The notes: generated by a model from the sequence alone, not told the origin. Positions 21,811 to 32,880 are shown, numbered from the stretch's first letter. The stretch: DNA of 64,000 nucleotides from Chlamydomonas reinhardtii (GCF_000002595.2 NC_057006.1:2932580-2996579), one strand, 5' to 3'. Program-made: numbers and translations.

Positions 21811-24800
21811 TCAATCATCCCCCAGCATCAGCTTCCGCGGCTTGGGCCTCTCCTCGCCTCCCGCCGCCGCCCCCGCCCCGGCTGCCGCCGCCGCCGCCAG
21901 GTCCACCGCAAGCACGCCCACACGGCTCCCGCCGCCTCCCAGCCCACCTAGCCCGGCGCCCTCCCCGCGTCCGTCGTCGCCGTCGTCGTCCGCCGCCGCC
22001 AGGATGGCCATGCGGCTGCGCCGCGCACTGCTCCGCCGCGCACTGCCCGCCAACAGCGCCTCCTGAGCCGCGCTGCGGCCCGGCGTGCGACCCGGCGTGC
22101 GACCGCCAGCGGCAGCAGCAGCACCTGCGGCAGCACCGCCGCCCCGAGACGGCGTGAGCGGCGGCGCGCCCTTTGACGGCGTGAGCGAGACGCCTGCCCC
22201 AGCGCCTGCCGGCGGTGACAGGAGCTTGCCGGCAGTGGCGGCTGCGCCGGCGGTCGCGGGCGCCGGTGAGGCCTTGGGCGCGGGCGATGCCGCTGGCCGG
22301 CTAGCGAGCTTTTGCATCAGCTCGATGGCACCAGGCGGCGGCGGCGGCGCCGCTGCCGGAGAGGGTTTGCTGGCCGGCGGCGGCGACATCAACCCCGGCT
22401 GCTGCTGCTGACCGGTTGCAAGGTTGGGGGGCTTGGAGGGGGTGCCGAACAAACCGCCGGCGCGGAGCGCACCGCCCACGCCGCCCGCACCGCTGTCGCC
22501 GTGCTGCAGATGCTTTGGCTTGACAAGCGGCGACGACAGCGCCGGCGGCGGCACGTCGGGCCGGCCGGCGGCGCGGGCCAGCATCAGCGGCGACGGCGGC
22601 GGCGCCAGGCCGGCTGCGGCGTTGAAGCTGCCGGTGCGGTGCACCGCGGGCGAGGGCGGTGCCAGCGGCAGACCCGGCGGCCGCTTGCGCGCAGAGGGCG
22701 GCGGCGGCGGCAGGTCCGCCAGCAGCACCTGCCCCACCCCGCCGGCTGCTGTCCCTGCTCCGGCAGCGGCGTTCGGCTCTGCGGCGTCGTCGAGGAGCAG
22801 AGCGCGCGGCCGCAGCCGGCCTGTCGGGCTGCCACCGCCACCCGTCTCCACCGCCCCCTTGCCGGCCCCGGCAGCCGTCAGGGTGGGGCTGTCCGCCGCC
22901 GCCGGCCGCGACACGCCGCCCGCCGGCGACGACGCAGCCGCACCAGCCGCCGCCCCCGCCACAACCACCGGCCGGCCCTTGGCGGCGCTGTCTCCTCCCG
23001 CCTGCACCGCCTGCACCGCCGCCGCAGCCGCCGCAGCCGCCGCGTTGCGGCCCGACCCAAACAGCACCTCCACCGCGGCGTCGGGGTCCGCCGCCATCGC
23101 CTTCAGCTTCGCCGCCAACACGTTCATCGCCGCGCCGGCGCCGCCAGGCGACCCGCCCGCCGCGCCGCCTCCTCCTCCACCACCTCCTCCTTTTGCAGCT
23201 CCTGCATTCCGCACAATGGCCACGGAGCGCGGGCGCGCGGAGCCGTCGGCCAGGGTGCGCGGCTCCTCGATGCGCAGGAACTCGGGGGCGGCGCGTGCCA
23301 GGGCGAAGAGGGCGTTGTGAGCCTCGACCTCGCGCAGGCCGGTGCGGCTCATGCAGCGCTCCACCATGAGCTGCGTAACCTGTGGGGATTGGGGGTTTGG
23401 GGGTTTGGGTTTGGGTTTTGTTTTTGTGTTTTGGGTTGCTCTGAGTGTTTTGGGTACCGTATTGGGTTTGGGGTGCCAGGTTTGGATTGGAAGTGAGGTT
23501 GTGGTTTCTGTGCTGGGTGGATGGCGGTGGCATTGGCGAGCTGGCGCTGGCCGAGGGCGCTGCGTGGAGTTCAAGGACACACAAACAAAACATGTGCCCT
23601 CTGAGCAATCAGCCCCGCACTTGCCCCCCCTCCCGCCCCCCCGGCCCCGGGACCTATTTCATGGGGCTCCACACCCACACACCCACACGCACACGCACAC
23701 ACCCACACCCACACCCACGCCGCCACGCCCACGCGCACCTGCTTGAGCGGCTTGATGGTGGGTCCGGACACGCCGAACACCAGCCGCACCAGCTCGTGCG
23801 CCGTGGGCAGCAGCTGCGCCGCCCGCCGCAGCTCGGCGCGCCGCTTGGCCTCGGGCGTCTGCTGCGCCGCCGCCGCCTCGTTGGCTTGGATGCGCTGCAG
23901 GTGCCAAGAGGCATGGATGGAAGGGGAGTTGGAGCAGGCTGCTCACCTCGACACAACAGGGAACAAACCGGCTTGTCGCATCACAAGCTTGCGAGGACTC
24001 AATGCAGGGACTTGCCTGAACTCGTTGCCTGACACCGCCAAACATTCCCGCGCCCCAGGACAGCACCAGGACAACCACAACCCAGGCTCCCTCCCGCCAT
24101 CCCTCCGGCCCTCCCTTACCTGCAGCGCCGCCGGCGACAGCATGCGGTGCAGTCGCGACACACTGGCCGGGTCCAGCCCCGCACCCACCGCCGCCGCCTG
24201 CTGGTGGCTGGTGGGCGTGCCGACCTGCCCGCCCGCGCCGCCGCCCACGCCGCCCGCGCTGCCCGGCCCGCCGCCGCTCGCGGCCGCCGCCGCCGCCCCA
24301 CCCGGCCGCACGCCCTTGCCCTCCGGCGTCACCGCTATCACTCCGGCGCCAGCGGCGCCGGCAGCGCCAGTGCGGCAGGGGGACTCGCCGTCGGCACGCT
24401 TACGCTTCGCTTCTCCCACCTCCGCCTCCTCCATCTCGACATCCTCGCCAGCCCGCTGACGGGGCTGCTGCTGCGTCAGCTCCAGCCCCGCGCCTTCGTC
24501 CACCCCCACCACCACCACCCCCAGCCCCGCGCCGGCTCCGTCCTCCGAGCCGCTGCCGCTGCTGCTGCCGTCGCTGTCGCCGGCTGTAGCAGCGTCCGCC
24601 AGCGCCTTCCCCAGGCCCAGCTTCTTACGCGGCCGGCTGGAGGGCGGTGTGACGGCGGCGCCGCCGCCGCCGGCTGCCGCCGCCGCTGCTGCTGAGGGCC
24701 GGGTGTGGCGTGTGGGCGTGGCGGCAGCCGCCTCCGACTCGGGAATGGGCGTGAGCGCGGGCGCCAGGCCGGCACCGGCGCCGGGACCGGCGCGGCGGGA

Positions 24801-26772
24801 GCGGCTACGTGTGAGGCCGCTGGGGGAGGGGCCGACTGAGACACCGCTGGGAGAGGCCTGTGCGGGCGGGGGGGGTGTATGTGTGTTCATTCATGTTGGG
24901 AGGCAGCGCCAATTGGGGCGTTGGCGGCCGTGATCAAGACACAGACCAATGATACTGAAGCACGCAGGTTTGCCAGGCACACTCACGCATATACACACGC
25001 ATATACACACATGCTGAACACACACCTGCATGTCAGGCAGAGCGCCCGGCGGGCAGCTGGCGGCGTGGCGCAGAGGGCCGGCTCCGCCCGCCGCAGCGAC
25101 GGCGCCGCCTGCGCCCGCGCTGGCAGCAGGGCTGGCGGCGGCGGGCAGCGGCGGCAGGCCGCCGCCGGCGGCTACGCCCGGCAGAGGCAGCGAGGCGGCG
25201 CGGGTGGGTGTGCTGCCGCTGGCGCCGGAGGGGCGCGGCGGCAGCGGCGCGACAGGCAGCAGCGGCAGCTGGCCGGTCACGGGGTCCTGCGACGGCGGCG
25301 GCACACGCGACGGCGGCAGCGGCGTGAGTTGATGCTTTTGGATTGCAGACCCAACTCTGTGTGCCTGCCACTGGCCCGCTGGCCGGGGCGTAGCCCCAAG
25401 ACATTATGATAGTCTGCCCACGCACACACGGACCCCGATGCAACGAGCTACAGCCCCACGTGGCTTTGCGCCACCACACACGCCGCGCGCACCCACAGAT
25501 TCCACCCATGCCCCTCCCCTCCCCCTTCCCCCGCCCTTCCCCCCTCACCGGCTTGTTGGCTCCCGCCCACGCCGCCAGCGCCGCCCGGAACTCAGCGTTC
25601 TCGGCGGCGGCGCTGTAGCGGCCCACGCTACCGCCGTCGGGACCCAGCACGGCGGCGGCGCGGTCAAAGGTGAGCAGCAGCTGCGTCTCCAGCCTGGGGG
25701 GAGGGAGGGAGGGAGGGACAGAGGGGGCAGAGGGATGTTAGCCCAACGATTAGGTCCCTTTCTGGGGGATGAAAAGGGAGGGGATCCAGCGATAGAGATA
25801 CACGCAGGGAAGCCGTGGGTGCCGTGCAGTTCCATGCCTGTACTATGTACTTCTGGTTATGTAGCATGCGACATGCTTGCTTGCAGTTGCAGCTGCGTGG
25901 GTTCACTCACTGCAGCGGGTTGCCAGGCGGCGCCGTCCGGATGTACTGCCACTCGAACGACTCAGGCCGCAGCCCCTTCATTTGGGCCAGGTGCTCCACC
26001 TGCATGTGCGTTTGTGAGGGGGGAGAAGAGCGTGTGCTTTGAGAGTGAACAAGGGAAGGAAACACGCAGGACTGTGTGTGGGTGTGTGCGTGCGTGTTGG
26101 CAGGGAGGGTGGGAGGGGTTTTGGACGTGGTGAGGAGGAGGGGTTGCACGGCTGCGTGGGGTGCCCCAGGCACCCACGCCTCGGGCTATATTCTTACCCG
26201 TGCACGCATTTCCCCGCCCCGTACGAAACTGCGCGCCCTCCCAAATGCGCTGTAGAGCGCATGGTGCTTAAGCCCCGTCCCCCGCACGGCTCACCCGAAA
26301 CTCGCGCCGGGTAACATTCTCCACGACGTGCTTCACGCTGTTGTAGGTGACCTTCTCCGCGCGCCGCTTCAGCATCATGCGACCCGTCTGGAGCGCATCT
26401 GCGTGAACATAAAGCAGCGTGGTCTGTTGTCAAGAAAGCGGCACCGAAGACTCAAGCGTCCGTTGCTTGCCCGCATGAAGCAAGTTTGCACGTACCGAAC
26501 ATGGCTGCCAGCAGCTCCAGGTCCGGCGATAGTTTAACAGTCTCCTGAATTGGCGCCATAGCGCTGTCGTCGTCCTTCTGCGCGGCCTGGCTGGGCGACG
26601 GTTGCAATGGCGCCTTAACAGCTGAGCGCAGACGCTTCGCTGGAGGTGACTTGGCGTCACCAGACTCGGGTGAGTTGGGAGCCTGGTTGATTTGCTGCGC
26701 CGGCTTCAGCACGTTTCCGGGGGACACGCCCGCCGCGGCGAGCATTTGTTCGCCTCGACTCCTACGCTTCAT
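21811..26772 (-). CDS. CDT1: DNA replication licensing factor CDT1
   Basis: CDT1 helps load the MCM2-7 helicase on origins in G1 and is limited to once per cycle. Eight exons: 26772-26496, 26398-26295, 25999-25911, 25693-25549, 25286-25026, 24857-24120, 23894-23739, 23379-21811; all phases agree, 1112 residues. Residues ~77-205 form the central winged-helix (geminin-binding fold): SPDLELLAAMFDALQ, TYNSVKHVVENVTRREF, HLAQMKGLRPESF, then ETQLLLTFDRA. Residues ~539-645 form the C-terminal MCM-binding winged helix: LPTAHELVRLVFGV, KQVTQLMVERCMSRTGLREVE, FLRIEE (three separate pieces). Between and after them are long Ala/Gly/Pro/Ser-rich regions, making it about twice the usual length. I see no canonical PIP degron at the N-terminus; basic KRLR (about residue 49) could be an NLS. 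The acceptor of exon 5 is the least certain join. Confidence 0.88.
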
Positions 26773-26972
26773 CCTTCTTGTGATACCCTGATACCTAGCT
26801 ATAATGAATTGAAAATGGAGACCAACTAAAGGGCTCAAACACTGCCGGCTGCACAGCTCGCAAAAAAGCTGAATTCGGGCGCGAAATCCGACCCGCATCG
26901 GCGTCACAAGCCTTGTAGAGAAGCTCCAATCCCCCAAATAGGTTACTGTAATTGTTTGTCTCATAAGTACAC
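26773..26972. promoter_or_regulatory. Divergent promoter between CDT1 and ketopantoate reductase
   Basis: Only 200 nt separate the two start codons. The segment is more AT-rich than its surroundings and contains an E2F-type site; both genes must draw their core promoters from it. Confidence 0.65.
26879..26886 (-). promoter_or_regulatory. E2F/DP-type site (TTTCGCGC) upstream of CDT1
   Basis: The minus strand reads TTTCGCGC, a perfect match to the E2F/DP consensus TTTSSCGC, about 107 nt upstream of the CDT1 ATG. CDT1 is an E2F target in plants and animals, and Chlamydomonas has E2F1/DP1/RB (MAT3). The match and position are seen; binding is inferred. Confidence 0.55.
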
Positions 26973-29042
26973 ATGATACCCACAGCTCCGCAAAGCTGGC
27001 ACGTACTTGGGGCGGGTTCCGTCGGCCTGCTGTTTGCATTCTACCTACGCAAAGCCGGTCACAATGTGACCCTCATCCTGCGCAACGAGGCCGCTATCCA
27101 ATCGTTCAATAGATACAGCGGCTCGCGCGTGCACCTGCTGGAGCGCTGGCGGCAGCCGCCCGCCTCCACCACATGCGGCCCCCCAACCCGCGCAACCGCA
27201 CCGCCCGCCCGCTTCCAAGCCTCCGAGCCGCTGCAGGCGGTCTGCCTCCCCGCCAACCCCCAGACCAGCTGCCATAAAACCCAACATACCCAGCACCAAC
27301 CCGCACAGCCCCGAGCCCCAGGGTCCGCCGCCTCCCTACCCGCCCTCCAAGCCGCGGCCGCCCTCCTCAAGGGCGCCCCCATCCAGCACCTGGTGCTAGC
27401 CACCAAGGCGCCCGACGCCGTACCCGCGCTGCGGGCCGTGCTGCCGCACCTGGCGCCCGGCGCGCGCTGCCTGCTACTGCAGAACGGCGCGCTGGCTGTA
27501 GCAGACGAGCTGCGGCGGGAGCTGGGCGCGCAGCTGGTGCTGCCGGGGCCAGCAGGGCCGGGGCTACTGCCGCCGGCGGCGGCGCGGCGGCCGCTGGGGG
27601 GCGGGGCCGACGGCGCTGAAGGGGACGCCGGTGACACAGCCGGCGTGGTTGCGGGAGGCGGTGGCAGTGCGCCACGCGCCAGCGCCGCTGCAGGCGTCAG
27701 CACCACCAGCAGCAACGCTGCGGCCGCGGCGCGCGGCGATGTGCGGTTATACGTGGGCAGCGTCACGCACGGCTGCTACCGCGCCGCGCCCCCGGTCCAC
27801 GACGGCCCCACAGTAGGTCTTGGCGGGCTGCTGGTGGGTAGCATGATCTGGATGACGGCGATCGTGATCGTGGGGGCGGCAACCTCGCCAGCTACCGCCT
27901 TCGTTATGACCCTCGTCGCTTACGTTGCGACGATGGACAATCCACGGGGGGTTGGCGAGAGGGCCCGAGGGATAGTTCACGCGGGCCGTGGCGCGGTGAC
28001 GCTGGGTCCGCTGCGGCCGCTGCTCGCCGCGCTCGACGCCCCGGCTGGGCTTGGCGGTGGCAGCAGCGGCAGTAGCAGCGGCAGTAGCAATGCACCCAAC
28101 AGTAGCGAAGTGTGCGGCGGCGCCTACAGCACGAGTGAGGTCGCCGATGATGCAGCCTTCATCGCACAGCTGGCCGCGGCGGTGCCGGAGCTGGCCATCC
28201 GTGCGGCGGCGGTGCCGCCGGCGCCGCCGCCGCAGGGCGCGACATCCGCCTCCACGCCACCCTCTCCCGCACCAACGACACCCGCATCCGCAACACCCGC
28301 AACAGAAGCTGCGGTAGTTGCAACGGCAACGGCAACAAGGGATGCGAACGCAGCCGCGGGTGTGGCTCAGCAGCAGCAGCAGCAGCAGCAGGCCTCCGCC
28401 ACCGCTGCCGAAGCCGAAGCCGAAGCCGCCGCTGCGGCGCAGGCGCTGCTGCGGGAGCTGCATCTCAAGCTGGCGGTCAACGCGGCCATCAACCCGCTGG
28501 GGGCGCTGCTGGGGGCGCGCAACGGGCAGCTGGCGGCGGGCGGCGCCAGCCGGCGGCTGATGCGGGCGGTGTGCGGCGAGCTGGTGGCGGTGTTTGGCGC
28601 CGCCGCCTTCGGCCTTGACGAATGTGCTGGTGCTGGTGGTGCTGCTGCTGCTGCTGCTGGTGGTGCTGGTGCTGGTGCCGGGGAGACGTTGGCGGCGGTC
28701 AGGGAAAATGGGGAAGCGGTGGCTGGAGAGGAGGGACAACGGCAACTTGTGGAGGAGCGGCAGCCGCAGCGGCAGCAACCGCAGCAGCAGCAGCAGCAGC
28801 TGGAGTGCAACGACTGGGCCGCGGAGCGGCTGTTTGCCAAGGTGTGTGCCGTGGCGGAGGCGACGGCCGGCAACCGCTGCTCCATGCTCGCTGACGTGGA
28901 GGCGGGTCGCCGCACGGAGGTGGACTACCTGACAGGCTGGGTGCTGGCGGCGGCGGCGGCGAGGGGGCTGGATCCAGCGGGGGTGGCGCCAACCAACTGC
29001 ACGCTGTATGAGCTGGTGAAGGCCAAAGAGGAGGTTGTGTAG
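26973..29042 (+). CDS. 2-dehydropantoate 2-reductase (ketopantoate reductase)
   Basis: Reduces 2-dehydropantoate to pantoate with NADPH in pantothenate (vitamin B5) and CoA synthesis. The N-terminus has the Rossmann nucleotide motif VLGAGSVGLL (residues ~11-20), then LVLATKAPD and LLLQNGAL. The C-terminal domain has KLAVNAAINPLGALLG with the catalytic Lys, and SMLADVEAGRRTEVDYLTG with the substrate-binding Ser/Asp and Glu of the family. The frame is open throughout, but 27817-27975 (159 nt) encodes a hydrophobic insert unlike the family; splicing it out restores TVVHAGRG at a known conserved spot, so I propose exons 26973-27816 and 27976-29042 (636 residues). Ala/Gln/Gly-rich insertions separate the motifs and make the protein about twice normal length. 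The region 27120-27370 may hide a second in-frame intron. Confidence 0.83.
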   Translation: MIPTAPQSWHVLGAGSVGLLFAFYLRKAGHNVTLILRNEAAIQSFNRYSGSRVHLLERWRQPPASTTCGPPTRATAPPARFQASEPLQAVCLPANPQTSCHKTQHTQHQPAQPRAPGSAASLPALQAAAALLKGAPIQHLVLATKAPDAVPALRAVLPHLAPGARCLLLQNGALAVADELRRELGAQLVLPGPAGPGLLPPAAARRPLGGGADGAEGDAGDTAGVVAGGGGSAPRASAAAGVSTTSSNAAAAARGDVRLYVGSVTHGCYRAAPPVHDGPTVGLGGLLVGSMIWMTAIVIVGAATSPATAFVMTLVAYVATMDNPRGVGERARGIVHAGRGAVTLGPLRPLLAALDAPAGLGGGSSGSSSGSSNAPNSSEVCGGAYSTSEVADDAAFIAQLAAAVPELAIRAAAVPPAPPPQGATSASTPPSPAPTTPASATPATEAAVVATATATRDANAAAGVAQQQQQQQQASATAAEAEAEAAAAAQALLRELHLKLAVNAAINPLGALLGARNGQLAAGGASRRLMRAVCGELVAVFGAAAFGLDECAGAGGAAAAAAGGAGAGAGETLAAVRENGEAVAGEEGQRQLVEERQPQRQQPQQQQQQLECNDWAAERLFAKVCAVAEATAGNRCSMLADVEAGRRTEVDYLTGWVLAAAAARGLDPAGVAPTNCTLYELVKAKEEVV

Positions 29043-29666
29043 GCGGAGAAGGAGAAGGAGCGGGCGGAGCAGAAGCCTGGAAGGAAGGGGAGCCAGGAAG
29101 GTGGAGAGCTAGGAAGTTAGAGAGCGGCAGGGGCCGAAATAGGGCCATTGCGGAGGGGCGATGGTCGGCGGTGCGGAAGGAGGACACTAGAAGCTAGGAG
29201 GAGGTGTCAGGGGCTGAAAACGGGGCGTGCGGGGGGGGGGCGATGGTTGGTGGCGGTGCAGCCAGTTTTGGTGTGACGAGCATGGTCGCAGGCATGCGTG
29301 GACACTTCTGTCAGGTGTGGATCAATACTTATCGCGGAATGTACACCGCCATTTGTGTGAAAGCCCGACACAGCTCTTAAAAACTGCAACTTTGCTTCGT
29401 TAAGCGGCGACGCAGTTTGTGGGCTTGATGGGCTTGGTCGACGCGCTGCTGGCGCGCCTGCGCGGCTTGTGTGGCGGCAAGTAAGTGTGGAAGAAGACGC
29501 ATGGAACGGCGGTACCGGGACGGCTGGGCTCGATCGCAGGTGGGGTCAACTGCGTCATAGGCGCGTCTGATCGCTCACACTTGGCAATGCTGACGCCCCG
29601 TCGCTGCCGCCCTTTACTTCCTGACCCAAAACAACAGACTCGCCGTATGCAGCAGACCCTCGGCGA
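29043..29666. other. Intergenic, no supported gene
   Basis: 3' UTR of the reductase gene and promoter of the next plus-strand gene. Purine-rich just after the stop (29043-29120). I did not find a TGTAA word here. Confidence 0.4.
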
Positions 29667-30506
29667 ATGGGCGCCGGGGGCGGCTATGGAGCCGTGCCGC
29701 AGAGCTCGCCGCCCGCCTCGCCGCCGGGGCCGACCTGGCAGCAGCAGCAGCAGCAGCCTCCGTACCCGCAGCCGCAGCAACAACCAGCCGCACTGTCAGG
29801 CGGGGAAGGCGGCTTCTTGGGAGTTGGACCGGATGCGGCGCGGGGTCCGCCGCCGGCTGGCTGGCTGGCAATGAGTGGCGGTGGGTCACCCGGGACGACT
29901 GGGGTTGGGTGGAGCGGGGTGGCGGGCAAGGGCCGTCAAACGCCCGCATGTGGTCCCTCTCCTGCGTAAAAGGACATGTCCTAGGCAACCCTCCCTCTGT
30001 CTTCCGCTGATTCCCTGGCTCCACCCTGCCTCTCCGCAGGCGCACCGGCGCCCGCCACACCCGCAGAGGCCGCCCCTGCCGGCTTCCCGCTGCCGCCCCA
30101 GCAGCTCCAGCCGCCAACGTCGCAGCCCATGTACCAGCCGCCGCCGCCACAGCAGCAGCAGTGGCAGCAGCCGCCGCCACCACAGCAGCAGCAGCAACCC
30201 GTGTACGGCTACGGCGCTCCAGGGTACGGGCCTGGCAGCGCCTACGGCGCCGGTGCGGGCATGGGCCCCGGCATAGGTATGGGCAGCATGGGCATGCAGC
30301 CTGGCGGGATGGCGATGGGCCGGCCGGGCTTTGGTCCGGGCGGGCTGCTAGCGGGCGGGCTGGGAGGCCTGGGTGCCGGCCTCCTGCTGGGGGGAGCGCT
30401 GGATGCAGGCGACGGCGGCGGCGACTGGGGGGACGGAGGCGGCGGCGGCTTTGGGGACGGTGGTGGTGGGTTTGGTGATGGGGGAGGCGACTTTGGCGGC
30501 GACTGA
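29667..30506 (+). CDS. Pro/Gln/Gly-rich protein with glycine-zipper C-terminus
   Basis: Two exons, 29667-29880 (donor G/GTGGGT) and 30040-30506, joined in phase 1; 226 residues. Not a recognised enzyme. The N-terminus MGAGGGYGAVPQ is followed by PP/QQ-rich stretches and a YGYGAPGYGPG segment. Residues ~165-200 contain small-residue runs GLLAGGLGGLGAGLLLGG, which could form a membrane or glycine-zipper helix, followed by a Gly/Asp-rich tail with repeated FGDGGG units. The same order (Pro/Tyr/Gln-rich part, then glycine zipper, then acidic end) is found in the next gene, so the two look like tandem relatives. Gly at position 2 could allow N-myristoylation but the context is weak. Function unknown. 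Confidence 0.6.
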
Positions 30507-30925
30507 GCTCTGAGCGCGTGTGTGTTGAAACACATAAGGGAAGGAGAGAGAGTGTGTGCGTTTGCAGGCGTCTGCGGCTGTGTACATTGAACGTGATGGC
30601 TGTTCGGTTGGTGGGTGGTGTGCGGCTTGTGGCGCGGCTGGGAAGGGCTTGGATTGGGTCGTGCCCAGTAACTCGCGCGTGTGACACTGCACCCAGGGCC
30701 TGGCGGTTGACACGTGCGACCTGGTGTCTGCGGCACGGGCTCGTGGAACTGTGGATGACGGGCGTGAGACGGGGTGTCGTGTTGAACCTTGTGCGGAAAA
30801 AGAGAGGGCGGTATGAGGGCAGGGGGGAAGGCGTCCGAGACGTGGCATAAGGCGGCGTAAGCATGAAAGGTTTCGCAGGGCGGAGTTCATACCATGCACG
30901 CAGTGACGTCGAAAAGATTTTGGCC

Positions 30926-30930
30926 TGTAA
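30926..30930 (+). terminator. TGTAA poly(A) signal
   Basis: Plus-strand TGTAA 420 nt past the stop of the Pro/Gln/Gly-rich gene. Between 30507 and 31212 I see no gene; an 88-codon minus-strand open frame at 31073-31339 overlaps the next gene's first exon and was not accepted. Confidence 0.5.
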
Positions 30931-31212
30931 GCACCATTATCTAAGCAAGGCTTTGCTGTTGTAGGCCTAAGACTTTCTGAGTCAGTTCCTCGAAGGACCA
31001 GGAAACACTGCAGGTCTTCCACTTGCATGCCACCTGGGTTACTGCTTTTGGTAAATTGATACGACGTACCACCTACGCATTCACAAAGGTAGGCGAGAGT
31101 AGACTAGACGCAGTCGGCGAAATCGAGCCATTGCTCTTCTTGAGGCGGAACTCGGCACCCGCTTGAAAGGCTTCACCGGTTCTCGGGTCGCGAATACCCG
31201 TAGCCCTCAAGA

Positions 31213-32293
31213 ATGGGCTGCGGTGCCTCAGCAGGTAGGCGCTTTGATTGAAGGAGCCTGGGTGAGGGAAATCACCATCCTCGCACATTCGTGTGGCCAT
31301 CCGCGAGCACTCGTCAAGAGCCCCCTCCCCGTCAAGCATACCCGAATAAACACCTTTTTGCCCTCGTCACTTCGCAAACGCCGCAGCTCACCCGGCCAAG
31401 GTCCACCAACCGGGCCAGCCCCCGCACGGTGCCCCGCCCCCGGCCGGCGCCTACCCCCCAGGCACCGCCCCGCCTCCGGGCGCCTACCCGCCTCAGGGCG
31501 GCTACCCGCCCCAGGGCCCACCAGGCGGCTACCCGCCCCAGGGCGCACCAGGCGCCGCCCCGCCCCAGGGCGCACCAGGCGCCTACCCGCCTCAGGGCGG
31601 CTACCCGCCCCAGGGCGCACCAGGCGCCTACCCGCCCGGCGCCCCGCCGCCGCCGGGCGCTTACCCGCCCGCCCAAGGTCATGCCGAGGGCAAGAAGAAA
31701 AAGAAGAAGCACGGCGGTAGCCACAGCGGCAGCAGCAGCGACAGCGACAGCGACAAGAGCGGGCACGGCAAGCACCGGAATGCAGCGGCGGCGCCCCCGC
31801 CAGCGTACGGCGCGCCGGCGCCAGGGTACGGCGCCCCGCCGCCGCCACAGGGTTACGGCGCGCCTCCTCCGCCACAGGGTTACGCCGCGCCCCCTCCGCC
31901 ACAGGGCTACGCCGCGCCCCCTCCGCCACAGGGTTACGGCGCCCCGCCACCCCCGGGTTACGGTGCCCCGCCACCACCAGGGTACGGCGCCCCTCCTCCT
32001 GGATACGGTGCGCCACCGCCGCCAGGGTACGGTGCGCCGCAGGGTTACGGTTACCCTCAGGCGCCGCCGCCGCAGCCTGTGTACTACCAGCAGCCCCAAC
32101 GTGAGTGTTTGTGTCCCGTGTCGCCCTTGCGCGCGCAAGCTTATAACACTGTGCATGTGGGGTCTCACACGCTTGTGCATGGGTTTCTTGGGTGAGCGCC
32201 GGCTCGATCTCTGTAGTTCGCCTAATCACAGCCTACCCTTACCAAGTACGTACACACACGCACGCCCTGCCCGATGCTTTTCTAACATCCATT

Positions 32294-32359
<66 letters not shown>

Positions 32360-32597
32360 CCGCCATAGCGGCTCCAGCGATGGCTCGCGCCGCGGCCACG
32401 GCCACGGCGGTCATGGGTACGGCGGTCATGGGTACGGCGGCCACGGGTACGGCGGCCACGGCTACGGCGGCCACGGTGGAGGCATGGGTACTGGCACGGC
32501 CATGGCTGTCGGTGCGCTGGGCGGCATTGCGGCCTTTGGCGCAGGCATGTTGATTGCGGACGCCATGGATGGTGACATCATGGATGAGGGGTTTTAA
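31213..32597 (+). CDS. XYPPX-repeat protein with acylation-type N-terminus (MGCGAS)
   Basis: Three exons: 31213-31234, 31387-32100 and 32359-32597; phases agree, 324 residues. The 22-nt first exon encodes MGCGASA plus one base, a classic N-myristoylation/palmitoylation start (Gly2, Cys3, Ser6). Exon 2 encodes about 12 copies of GAYPPQG or GYGAPPPP units, with PPxY-like words that WW domains bind, interrupted by a basic/Ser patch (EGKKKKKKHGG, then SDSDSDK). Exon 3 has five HGYGG repeats and a glycine-zipper helix (GALGGIAAFGAGMLIADAMD) ending in DEGF. XYPPX proteins of plants and animals are often membrane-associated; no precise role is known to me. The start was chosen because the phase-1 donor GTAGGC fits the exon-2 acceptor and no other ATG does. 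Confidence 0.65.
32298..32358. repeat. (CA)n microsatellite forming a 3' splice site
   Basis: About 30 CA units ending in the CAG acceptor of the last XYPPX exon at 32359; the repeat replaces the usual pyrimidine tract. Confidence 0.95.
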
Positions 32598-32880
32598 GGA
32601 GCTTTCAGAAGTGTGCTCTCTGGGCAAAGGGCTTGCGGGGGTTTGGGTTTCGGGAAAGTCATTGCTTTGCAGACATGGGGGCCACGGCGTGACTGGGCTA
32701 TGCTCGCCGTTAGGGCGTTTGAAGCTTGGAACTGTCTGACACTGTCTTGGTGCAAGAACTTGCGTGGCGCATTCCCGGCATCCGGCACTCCACGACTTCA
32801 TGAGCATTAGCACGAGAGGAGCTTGGGGGCAGCGTTGGCAGGAGGGGTGTGTGACTGCGTTCCAGGTGCAGGTGGTCTGC

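Noticed and set aside
29400-29783. 127-codon minus-strand open frame
   Set aside because: It overlaps the first exon of the plus-strand Pro/Gln/Gly-rich gene and is Arg/Leu-rich in the way shadow frames are.
31073-31339. 88-codon minus-strand open frame that looks protein-like
   Set aside because: It overlaps the first exon and intron of the better supported XYPPX gene on the other strand and has no recognisable motif.
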